From Streptomyces barringtoniae (lineage in GTDB: Bacteria; Actinomycetota; Actinomycetes; Streptomycetales; Streptomycetaceae): a stretch of 64,000 nucleotides of DNA. The stretch is taken from positions 372,001 through 436,000 of the forward strand of contig NZ_JAJHNP010000004.1 in the NCBI RefSeq assembly GCF_020819595.1. The letters are read 5' to 3'. Shown in pieces: positions 57,075 through 64,000 of the stretch. Below the pieces are notes generated by a model that saw nothing but the letters and a program-made list of their open reading frames with translations, searched no databases and had not been told where the DNA came from. Numbering within the stretch: position 1 is the first letter of the stretch; the number at the start of each line of letters is the position of its first letter. A program made the translations under genes and the position numbers.

Positions 57075-58937
57075 CTACATACCCGACGGATCGTGCGGCC
57101 CCCGCCCCGACAGCACCTCCCCGTACGCCTGCATCAAGTCGGGCAAGCGAAGCGTGGCCAAGTCCTCCCGGGACAGGGAACCCGCATACGTCGACAGCCG
57201 GAGATCCCGGTACGCGCAGCTCTTCTCGTACAGGGTGCGCAGGAACCGGCCGTTGCCCAGCTCGTCGATCCACCCCTGCTCGACCACGTGCCCGGCGATC
57301 GAGCGCAGCTCCTCCTGGGCCTCCCCGTCCCACGCGTCCCCGTTCTCGGCCGCCAGCACCTTGCCGATCTCGGTGAGTTCGTGCGGCCGGTAGGAGGGGA
57401 AGTCGACGCGGGTCGTGAACCGGGAGGACAGTCCGGGATTCGCGGCCAGCAGCCGGTCCATGCCCTCCGGATAGCCGGCGAGGATCACCACCAGGTGGTC
57501 CCGGTTGTCCTCGGCCCGTTTCAGCAGCACCTGCAGGGCCTCGTCACCGTACGCGTCCCCCTTGCCGTATCCCGAGTTGGACAGCGAGTAGGCCTCGTCC
57601 ACGAACAGCACCCCGCCGATCGCGGAGTCGATCAGTTCGTTGGCCTTCACGGCCGTCTGCCCGAGGTACTCGCCGACGAGGTCCGCCCGCTGCGCCTCGA
57701 CCAGATGGTCACCGCCGAGCAGCCCGAGCGCGTAGAACACCCGCCCCAGAATCCGGGCCACCGTGGTCTTGCCGGTGCCCGACGGCCCGGAGAAGACGAA
57801 GTGCCGTTTCGGAGGCTGCACCGGCAGCCCCTGCCCGGCCCGCAGCCGGGCCATGTTCAACTGCGCGGACAACGCCTTGACCTGGCGTTTCACCGGCTCC
57901 AGCCCCACCATGCGCTCCAGCTCGGCGAGCGCCTCCTCGAGCAGGGCGGGATCGGTCGGACCGGCCGGAATGGGGGAGGAGGAGACACCGGTCTTGCTCC
58001 GCACCCCCGGATCGGTCACCGACGGCAGGGGCCCCGTCGGCAGGTCCGGCTCCGGCAGCCGCAGATCACGCCCCTCGGCGCCGAAGAGCGGATCGAAGCC
58101 GTCGGGTCCGTCCACGCTGTCCTGCCCGGCGCCCGTCAGTGTGATCGCCGCCAGGTCGGCGGTGTCGTCGTACCCGTCGCCCTCGGCGATCGCGGCCAGC
58201 CGCGCCGAGGTGTCCATGAAGGCCGGGTCGACGCGGTGCACGGCCCGGTACAGGGGGAGCGCCGCCGCCGAGCGTCCCGTGCCCTCGTGCGCCCGCGCCA
58301 GCCAGTAGCGCAGCTCCTTGCGCTGCGGCTGCTCGCTGCGGCACCGCATCAGCGCCGCCGACAGCAGGGGCTCGGCCTGGCCGTACATCTCCAGCCGGAC
58401 CCTGGCCATGCCGCCGAACAGGCCCGCCTCGATGCCGAGCATGGGATCGTCCAGCAGCGGGTCGGTGTGCCGTACCAGCTGCTCCCAGTCCTTGACCAGA
58501 TAGGAGCGGCAGGCGTGCAGGAAGCGGACCTGCGGGTCGGTGTCGACCGGGGGCAGCCCGGCGAGGGCCCGGTCCAGCTCGGGCACGTGCCGGCCGTCCA
58601 GCCAGTGCGAGGCGTGCGCGAGCAGCAGGTCGCGCGGGCTCTCCAGCACCGGCTGCACCCACCAGCCCAGCCAGTACCAGGAGTTGAGCGTGCGGCGGTG
58701 CCGGGCGCGCTGTTCGCCGAAGCGGTCGCGGTGCCGGAACATCCTCAGCAGTGCGGTCGTCGTGTCGACCCGGAGCGCGTGCAGCCCGAGCCAGCCGTCG
58801 GCCATCCCCGGGTCCATCCGCACCGCGGCGCGGAACTCCTCCTCCGCCTGCGGGTAGGCGCCCATCGTGTAGGCGTCCACTCCCCGCAGCCAGGCCAGGT
58901 CGGCCGGGGCCTCGGGGCCCTGCGTGCCGAAGTCCAT
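57075..58937 (-). CDS. CbxX/CfqX-family AAA ATPase (EccA-like) with TPR-like N-terminus
   Basis: The 620-residue protein has an N-terminal helical TPR-like region of about 290 residues (WLRGVDAYTMGAYPQAEEEF), a Pro-rich linker, and a C-terminal AAA domain with Walker A FSGPSGTGKTTVARILG near residue 385, Walker B GGVLFVDEAYSL near 444, and LAGYPEGMDRLL. EccA proteins of type VII secretion have this layout, but no esx, eccC or eccD gene is visible nearby. ATG 58937 follows a GGGGGGACGGG site. Confidence 0.88.
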   Translation of the reverse strand: MDFGTQGPEAPADLAWLRGVDAYTMGAYPQAEEEFRAAVRMDPGMADGWLGLHALRVDTTTALLRMFRHRDRFGEQRARHRRTLNSWYWLGWWVQPVLESPRDLLLAHASHWLDGRHVPELDRALAGLPPVDTDPQVRFLHACRSYLVKDWEQLVRHTDPLLDDPMLGIEAGLFGGMARVRLEMYGQAEPLLSAALMRCRSEQPQRKELRYWLARAHEGTGRSAAALPLYRAVHRVDPAFMDTSARLAAIAEGDGYDDTADLAAITLTGAGQDSVDGPDGFDPLFGAEGRDLRLPEPDLPTGPLPSVTDPGVRSKTGVSSSPIPAGPTDPALLEEALAELERMVGLEPVKRQVKALSAQLNMARLRAGQGLPVQPPKRHFVFSGPSGTGKTTVARILGRVFYALGLLGGDHLVEAQRADLVGEYLGQTAVKANELIDSAIGGVLFVDEAYSLSNSGYGKGDAYGDEALQVLLKRAEDNRDHLVVILAGYPEGMDRLLAANPGLSSRFTTRVDFPSYRPHELTEIGKVLAAENGDAWDGEAQEELRSIAGHVVEQGWIDELGNGRFLRTLYEKSCAYRDLRLSTYAGSLSREDLATLRLPDLMQAYGEVLSGRGPHDPSGM

Positions 58938-59365
58938 CCCGTCCCCCCACAGACCGTGCCCCCGTGGTTCACCACCGGGCAGTCGCCCGGCGTCGCCGCG
59001 GTTCGAACCGCCGTGCCGCGGACCGGAGTTACAGGTGCGCGAGGCAGCCTCGAAGGTCGCACCGAGGGCATCGTACCCGTGCGGCGACCGCGTGCCGAAG
59101 GGTGCCGCACGGGCCGTTTGGCGAGGTGGGAGCAGACGGGGCGCACGCGGATCGGTGACCGAGGGTGAGCGGATCGGCGCGCGGGGCACCCGGAAAAAGG
59201 CGGGCAGACAGAACGAAGCCCCCGGTCACGGGGGAACAACCGGGGGCTTCGCGTCTGGGGGCGGTCCCGAATGACCGCTCATTGAGAACGTAAGACCTGT
59301 ACGGCCCCCCGGTCAAGCGGAGTTGAGGCACTCCCAGAAGTTCCCCCGCAAGGGTCTTCACAGCT
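58938..59365. other. Intergenic region upstream of the AAA ATPase gene (428 bp)
   Basis: It separates two minus-strand genes. A terminator hairpin lies at 59214-59251; the rest shows no supported gene. The region just right of 58937 should hold the AAA gene promoter. Confidence 0.5.
59214..59251 (-). terminator. Terminator downstream of the uridine kinase-like gene
   Basis: CGAAGCCCCCGG at 59214-59225 pairs perfectly with CCGGGGGCTTCG at 59240-59251, a 12-bp stem with a 14-base loop. It lies 115 bp beyond the end of the minus-strand gene. Confidence 0.7.
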
Positions 59366-60091
59366 TCACCACAACGCGGAGGGGCCGTCACTCTGGGTCA
59401 CACCTTGGTCCGGTCCACAGGTTGACCCGGGACCCGGCAGCATCTCGTACCCCTTCGGCGTCTGCAGCACCAGAAGATCGGCATGGGGGCGCGAAGGGTC
59501 CGCGGCGAAGTGCGCGTGCTCCGCCTCGACCCAGCCCTTCCAGAACTCCCGCTGCTCTGCCCCGTCCCGCAGTCGCCCACGGGTCCAGGACTCCTCCCGG
59601 GGCAACTCCATCCACAGCAGCAGGGCCAGATGCGGCCGCAGGGCCCGGCGGCCGGCGCCGACGCCCTCGACGAGGACCACGGGTGCGGCCGGCAGCGGGC
59701 GCGGCGCGCCGAAGCCGCGGGCGCGCCAGTCGTAGGGCGCGTAGGTGGCGCTCTCGCCCCGGGCGAACGGCCGGATCACCTGGTCCATGAGCCGGTCGGT
59801 CCACTCGAAGAGCTGTTCGTGGCTGGCGATGTCGTCGAGGTGCAGCACCGGAGCCCCGCCGAGCGCGGCGGCCAAGCGCCCGGCGAAGGTGGACTTCCCC
59901 GAGCCGGCGTGCCCGTCGACGCCGATCAGCCGGACCGGCCCGAGGGAGGTGGGAAGCCCGCGCAGCCGGGCGGCGAGGTCACGAATGGTGGTTCCCGGGG
60001 TGGGTGGGTGTGGGCGGTTTTCCGGGACAGTGTAGTTGTGGTCGCGTTTTGAATCATCGGCTGCCGGCCAGTCAAGGCCCTGGATAAACAT
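59366..60091 (-). CDS. Uridine kinase-like P-loop nucleotide kinase
   Basis: The 241-residue protein has the P-loop GVDGHAGSGKSTFAGRL near residue 57, and downstream LHLDDIASHEQLFEW and VVLVEGVGAGRRAL, as in uridine kinase and phosphoribulokinase-type proteins. Substrate is not established. ATG 60091 has AGGGG eight bases upstream. Its N-terminal 30 residues are polar and Pro-rich. Confidence 0.8.
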   Translation of the reverse strand: MFIQGLDWPAADDSKRDHNYTVPENRPHPPTPGTTIRDLAARLRGLPTSLGPVRLIGVDGHAGSGKSTFAGRLAAALGGAPVLHLDDIASHEQLFEWTDRLMDQVIRPFARGESATYAPYDWRARGFGAPRPLPAAPVVLVEGVGAGRRALRPHLALLLWMELPREESWTRGRLRDGAEQREFWKGWVEAEHAHFAADPSRPHADLLVLQTPKGYEMLPGPGSTCGPDQGVTQSDGPSALW

Positions 60092-60202
60092 TCGCGAATC
60101 CCCTGACCGATATGTCGAATTAGGCGTTCCGGGTGTGCCCGCCGCTGAGTAGGGTGCCTCCAGCGCAACACCTGTGCGCCGTACGGGGACTGGCAGGGGG
60201 AC

Positions 60203-61159
60203 ATGGCCGCGGAGTTATTCGAAGGGCACTATGTGTGGCATCCGGCGGCCGACGACCGTGTCCTGGCGAGCGTATGCGTCGATGTGCGCGCCGGACGTTA
60301 TCGATACGCGTACGAGGCCCTCGCCGAGACGCGCACCGACTTCGCCCTGCGCGCGCATCGCTCGCTGGTCCTCGCCTCCGAGGCGGCCGGCACCGATCTG
60401 GTCGAGCGCTGGCTCGCCGAGGAGCCGACGCCCGAGTCCGCGCTGATGTGGGCCCGGGTCGCGGTACAGCGCGCGCTGCGGGCCGCCGACGCCCGCGACG
60501 AGCGCGCCGAGGCGCTGGAGCGGATAGCGCTGACCGCCTGTGACCGGGCCGCCGCCATGGCTCCCGGGGACCCCACGCCCTGGGTGGCCAAGCTCGCCAT
60601 GGCCCGGCTGCACCGGCTGCGCGACCCGGCCCCGCACGGCCTGCTCACCGCCCCGCCCGGCCCCTGGCGGCTGTTCTCGCACGTCCTGTCGCTGGATCCC
60701 TGGCACCGCGAGGGCCACCACCGCTTCCTGTCGTCCTTCTTCACGCGCCACGGCGGTTCGGTCAACGCGGCCTGGGACGTGGCCGCCTTCCTCAGCCAGC
60801 GGGCGCCCGCCGACTCCGCCCTCCGGCTGCTGCCGCTGGTGGCCCTGGTGGAGAGCTACAACCCCACCCAGTTGCTCGCCGAGCGCGTCTGGGAACAGCC
60901 GCAGTGGCGCTCCACGGCGCTGGCGATCTACCAGAACTGGCTGCCCACGGTGGGCGGTTACCGCTTCACCCCGGTGCTCGACCTCGCCTACCTCGCGCAC
61001 GCCCTGGTCATGGCCCAGCGTGAGTTCGAGGCCCGGGCGGTGTTCACGGCCATGGGCCCGTACGCCTCGCGCATGCCCTGGAGTGCCTTCGGCGACCCCG
61101 CCGAGCAGCTCTCCCGGGCCCGGCGTGCCTGCGGACTGCCCGTGCCCCGGCCCGACTGA
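60203..61159 (+). CDS. Uncharacterised Streptomyces protein, helical repeat-like
   Basis: I do not recognise a family with a known role. The 318-residue protein is largely helical, with TPR-like character (CDRAAAMAPGDPTPWVAKLAMARL, WHREGHHRFLSSFFTRHGGS, AYLAHALVMAQREFEARAVF). It has no signal peptide or membrane segment. ATG 60203 follows a GGGGG site. It is divergent from the uridine kinase-like gene. Confidence 0.75.
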   Translation: MAAELFEGHYVWHPAADDRVLASVCVDVRAGRYRYAYEALAETRTDFALRAHRSLVLASEAAGTDLVERWLAEEPTPESALMWARVAVQRALRAADARDERAEALERIALTACDRAAAMAPGDPTPWVAKLAMARLHRLRDPAPHGLLTAPPGPWRLFSHVLSLDPWHREGHHRFLSSFFTRHGGSVNAAWDVAAFLSQRAPADSALRLLPLVALVESYNPTQLLAERVWEQPQWRSTALAIYQNWLPTVGGYRFTPVLDLAYLAHALVMAQREFEARAVFTAMGPYASRMPWSAFGDPAEQLSRARRACGLPVPRPD

Positions 61160-61224
61160 CCTGCACACGCTCTGCACCTGCACTCGGATTCACTCGGAGA
61201 TTTCCCTCAGAGAAAGGCCGAACC

Positions 61225-62766
61225 GTGTCGGAACGGACATCGTCACCCGGGGCGAAGGCCCGCGCGGGCGAGGACCCGGTCGCGCTCGACGACGACGCGA
61301 CCCTGCATGCGATGGGTTATCCGCGGAAACTCACCCGGCGCTTCCAGGCGTTCGACAATTTCGCGATCTCCTTCACCATCATCAATATCCTCTCGGGTAT
61401 TTTCTCGTCTTTCGGATTCGGTATGAACGCGGGCGGCCCCCGCATTCTCGTATTCGGCTGGATCGGGGTCTGCGTCATGGTGCTGCTCATCGGCGCCGCC
61501 ATGGCGGAAGTCGCCTCGGCGTATCCGACGAGCGGAGCCCTGTATTTCTCCGCCGGTAAACTTGCAAAGCGGCACAAGGGCGCCTGGTCCTGGTACACGG
61601 GCTGGCTGAACTTCGTGGGCCAGATCGGCGGCACCGCCGCAACCGGCTATGCGGCGGCCACCTTCATCCAGGCGTTCATCCAGCTGCAGTGGCCGTCCTA
61701 CCAGCCGACCACGCACCAGACGGTGCTGATCACGGGCCTGCTCATCGTCGTACAGGGCCTCGCCAACACCTACACCGTGCAGCTCGTCGCCGTACTGAAC
61801 CGCATTTCCGTGTGGTGGCTGCTGATCGGACTCGTCGTGATCGTCGGCGCACTCATAGTGATGCCCGATCACCATCAGCCGGTGTCCTTCGTGACGCATT
61901 TCGAGAACAACACCGGCTTCTCGAGCGGCCTTTACGGCGGCATGCTCGGGCTGCTGGTCACGAGCTGGACGTTCACCGGGTTCGACGGCAGCTTCCACAT
62001 GTCCGAGGAAACGGTCCACGCGACGGTCAACGCGCCCAGGGGGATCACCCGCGCCATCGGCTATTCGGCGATCACCGGTCTGATCCTGATGCTTGCACTG
62101 GTCTACAGCATTGGCGACTACGCCAAGGTGGCCGGTTCTGCGGCGCCGCCCGTGCAGATTCTCATCGACGGCCTCGGCCTCGGCGTCGCCAAGGTCATGC
62201 TCCTCGTCGTCATCGGCGCGATGCTCTTCTGCGGTCTCGCCAACCTCACCAGCAACACCCGGCAGATCTTCGCCTTCTCCCGTGACGGCGCCATGCCCGG
62301 CTCCCGCTGGTGGCACTCGGTCTCGTCGCGCACCCGTACGCCCGTGAACGCGGTGTGGCTCGCGGTGGTCTGCTCAGTGGCCCTGGTGGTGCCCGGCTGG
62401 TGGTCGCGCACCGCCTTCACCGCGATCGTCAGCGTCAACGTGGTCGGCCTGTTCCTCGCCTACGCCGTGCCGATCTTCCTGCGGCTGCGGCTCGGCGGCG
62501 AGTTCCAGCCCGGGCCCTGGCACCTGGGCCGCTGGGGCCGGCCGGTCGGCTGGCTCGCGGTGATCTGGATCGTGCTCAGCAGTGTCCTGTTCATGCTGCC
62601 CCAGGCCTCGCCGATCACGGCCGACTCCTTCAACTACGCGCCGATCGCGCTCGGCGTCGTCCTGGTCGTGGCGACCGTGTGGTGGTTCGCCACCGCCCGC
62701 CGCCGCTTCCAGGGGCCGGTCAGCTATGGCCGGCCCGACGAGGTCGCCGCGATGGACCTCGTCTGA
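61225..62766 (+). CDS. APC-superfamily amino-acid (GABA-type) permease
   Basis: The 513-residue permease has 12 hydrophobic segments, a polar N-terminus of about 40 residues, FAISFTIINILSGIFSSFGF in helix 1 and TGFDGSFHMSEETVHATVNAPRGI before a cytoplasmic loop, as in the ACT/GabP group. Likely substrates are GABA or other amino acids. GTG 61225 has GAGAAAGG about eight bases upstream. Several codons in its first third end in A or T, a little unlike its neighbours. Confidence 0.88.
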   Translation: MSERTSSPGAKARAGEDPVALDDDATLHAMGYPRKLTRRFQAFDNFAISFTIINILSGIFSSFGFGMNAGGPRILVFGWIGVCVMVLLIGAAMAEVASAYPTSGALYFSAGKLAKRHKGAWSWYTGWLNFVGQIGGTAATGYAAATFIQAFIQLQWPSYQPTTHQTVLITGLLIVVQGLANTYTVQLVAVLNRISVWWLLIGLVVIVGALIVMPDHHQPVSFVTHFENNTGFSSGLYGGMLGLLVTSWTFTGFDGSFHMSEETVHATVNAPRGITRAIGYSAITGLILMLALVYSIGDYAKVAGSAAPPVQILIDGLGLGVAKVMLLVVIGAMLFCGLANLTSNTRQIFAFSRDGAMPGSRWWHSVSSRTRTPVNAVWLAVVCSVALVVPGWWSRTAFTAIVSVNVVGLFLAYAVPIFLRLRLGGEFQPGPWHLGRWGRPVGWLAVIWIVLSSVLFMLPQASPITADSFNYAPIALGVVLVVATVWWFATARRRFQGPVSYGRPDEVAAMDLV

Positions 62767-62799
62767 CGGCGAGCAGTACGAGGCGTACGGCTCGGGTGG

Positions 62800-62843
62800 C
62801 GCGGGGTGTCGTGCGGCGGCCCCGCGCCCCCTCGGGGCGCCTT
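62800..62843 (+). repeat. Dispersed GC-rich repeat after the permease
   Basis: CCCCGCGCCCCCTCGGGGCG, preceded by GGCGCGGGGTGTCGTGCGGC, is another member of the repeat family seen at 24640, 33836 and 57015. It follows the permease stop and may act as its terminator. Confidence 0.5.
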
Positions 62844-62968
62844 CCAGTGGCCCAGACCAATATTGGTGGCGTGGCATGCGCGGAAGTGCTGGCAGCGCCA
62901 TGCCGGCTGCTCCATAGTTGGCGCACACACCGCACCGGATCATCGGACACCTGGGGGTAATCGCGCCC

Positions 62969-64000
62969 ATGAGCAGAGCCCAACAGCCGTCCCGCAGAAC
63001 CGTCCTCACCGCAGCCGTCGCCGTCGCGGTGGCCAGCGGAGTGGCCCCCGCTGCCGCCGCCGCGCAGCGACCCGACACCGAGGCCGACGACACCGGCCAG
63101 GCGCAGGCCCGCCCGATCGACTACCACGGCTGGACCACCTACCGCGAGTGGCGCCTCGGCGCCGCCCAGGGCGTCCGGGCCGTCGCCGGCGCCCGCCCCG
63201 GCGTCGTGATCGGCGCCCCCGCCGGCCGCACCGACTACACCGACCCGCACACCGGTACGACCGCCACCTGGGAGTACGCCACCTGGACCGCCCCGGTCCA
63301 CCGGCTCACCGTCCCCGCCACCGAGGTCGTCTCCTCCTGGAACGCCCACACCCCCGAGGGCACCTGGATCCAGGTGGAGCTCCAGGGCACGTACTCCGAC
63401 GGCACCGGCACCCCGTGGTACGTGATGGGCCGCTGGGCGGCCGGTGACCAGGACATCAAGCGGACTTCGGTGGACGGCCAGACCGACGGCAAGAGCACGA
63501 TCTGGACCGACACCTTCGCCATCGACGACGCGAGCACCGGCCTGCGCCTGACCTCGTACCGGCTGCGCCTGACCCTCTACCGCAGGCCGGGGACGCACCT
63601 GACGCCGACCGTGTGGCGGCTGGGCGCCATGGGGTCCGACATCCCCGACCGCTTCACCGTCCCCGCCTCCACCCCCGGCCTCGCCCAGGAACTGGCCGTA
63701 CCGCGCTACTCCCAGGAGATTCACAAGGGCCAGTACCCGCAGTACGACAACGGCGGCGAGGCCTGGTGCAGCCCCACGTCCTCGCAGATGATCGTCGAGT
63801 ACTGGGGCGGCCGGCTCACCCCCGAACAGCTCTCCTGGGTCGACCCGTCCTACGCCGATCCCGAGGTGGACCACGCCGCCCGCTTCACCTACGACTACCA
63901 GTACGAGGGCTGCGGCAACTGGCCGTTCAACGCCGCCTACGCGGCCACCTTCCAGGGCATCCAGGGCGTGGTCACCCGCCTCGCCTCGCTCACCGACCTG
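62969..64000 (+). CDS. Secreted C39-type cysteine peptidase-like protein (truncated by the window)
   Basis: At least 344 residues are encoded; the end lies outside the window. The N-terminus has a twin-arginine signal (PSRRTVLTAAVAVAVASG) followed by an Ala-rich stretch. After a beta-rich middle region, a C39-like domain begins near residue 245, with the probable nucleophile in NGGEAWCSPTSSQMIVEYWGG. The catalytic His is expected further downstream or off the edge. Related proteins are annotated as peptidase C39 in Streptomyces; substrate is unknown. Confidence 0.82.
   Translation, partial: MSRAQQPSRRTVLTAAVAVAVASGVAPAAAAAQRPDTEADDTGQAQARPIDYHGWTTYREWRLGAAQGVRAVAGARPGVVIGAPAGRTDYTDPHTGTTATWEYATWTAPVHRLTVPATEVVSSWNAHTPEGTWIQVELQGTYSDGTGTPWYVMGRWAAGDQDIKRTSVDGQTDGKSTIWTDTFAIDDASTGLRLTSYRLRLTLYRRPGTHLTPTVWRLGAMGSDIPDRFTVPASTPGLAQELAVPRYSQEIHKGQYPQYDNGGEAWCSPTSSQMIVEYWGGRLTPEQLSWVDPSYADPEVDHAARFTYDYQYEGCGNWPFNAAYAATFQGIQGVVTRLASLTDL

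Noticed and set aside
56325-59168. A 947-codon plus-strand frame opposite the AAA ATPase gene
   Set aside because: It is antisense to a gene with intact Walker motifs and has itself no recognisable domain.

Overview
The window is chromosomal DNA from a high-GC actinobacterium, almost certainly a Streptomyces. The base composition is very GC-rich, GTG starts are frequent, and neighbouring genes often share ATGA overlaps. It carries an actinobacterial integration host factor (sIHF), a PriA without helicase motifs, an ECF41 sigma factor, a conservon and many Tat or lipoprotein-type secreted proteins. The gene order carA-carB-pyrD-pyrF-sIHF-gmk-rpoZ-coaBC-metK-priA-fmt-rsmB-rpe is the conserved Streptomyces housekeeping block.

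Layout. 1-6497: end of the pyrimidine operon. 6765-17664: nucleoid protein, GMP kinase, RNAP omega, coenzyme A and SAM synthesis, replication restart, formylation, rRNA methylation and pentose phosphate, with an HTH gene on the minus strand between two imperfect direct repeats. 17779-20674: a SorC-type regulator, about 1.1 kb of repeated non-genic DNA (a 217-bp tandem duplication followed by a 17-unit, 30-bp minisatellite), then an RNase Sa-like lipoprotein overlapping its barstar-type inhibitor. 20807-24584: GuaB1-type GMP reductase, a CAT-family amino-acid permease and an Lrp/AsnC regulator. 24678-31052: a GntR/UTRA regulator divergent from a four-gene ABC importer whose last partner is a HAD-EEP phosphohydrolase fusion. 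31154-35781: a conservon lacking its usual GTPase, then a DUF4232 lipoprotein.

36667-39215: amidase plus flavin monooxygenase of the lysine (or arginine) 2-monooxygenase pathway. 39254-48968: accessory metabolism and transport (LLM oxidoreductase, DUF5995, nucleobase permease, alginate lyase-like protein, thioesterase, MFS, ROK regulator, NmrA-like reductase and its likely ECF41 sigma factor). 49265-53847: FMN riboswitch followed by ribE-ribM-ribBA-ribH and hisE-hisG. 53863-57000: PH-like protein, then a strongly structured leader RNA before two CNNM/CorC-type transporters. 57075-64000: CbxX/EccA-type AAA ATPase, a uridine kinase-like P-loop protein, an uncharacterised protein, an APC permease and a truncated C39-type secreted peptidase.

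The less ordinary parts are the transporter/HAD-EEP operon with its palindromic operator, the conservon without CvnD and with a repeat-built tail, the minisatellite beside the RNase/barstar pair, the ECF41 gene pair with a matching promoter motif, and the metal-riboswitch-like leader at 54445-54550. No phage, insertion sequence, CRISPR array, rRNA or tRNA was recognised. All functional calls come from reading motifs and gene order; no database search was run.
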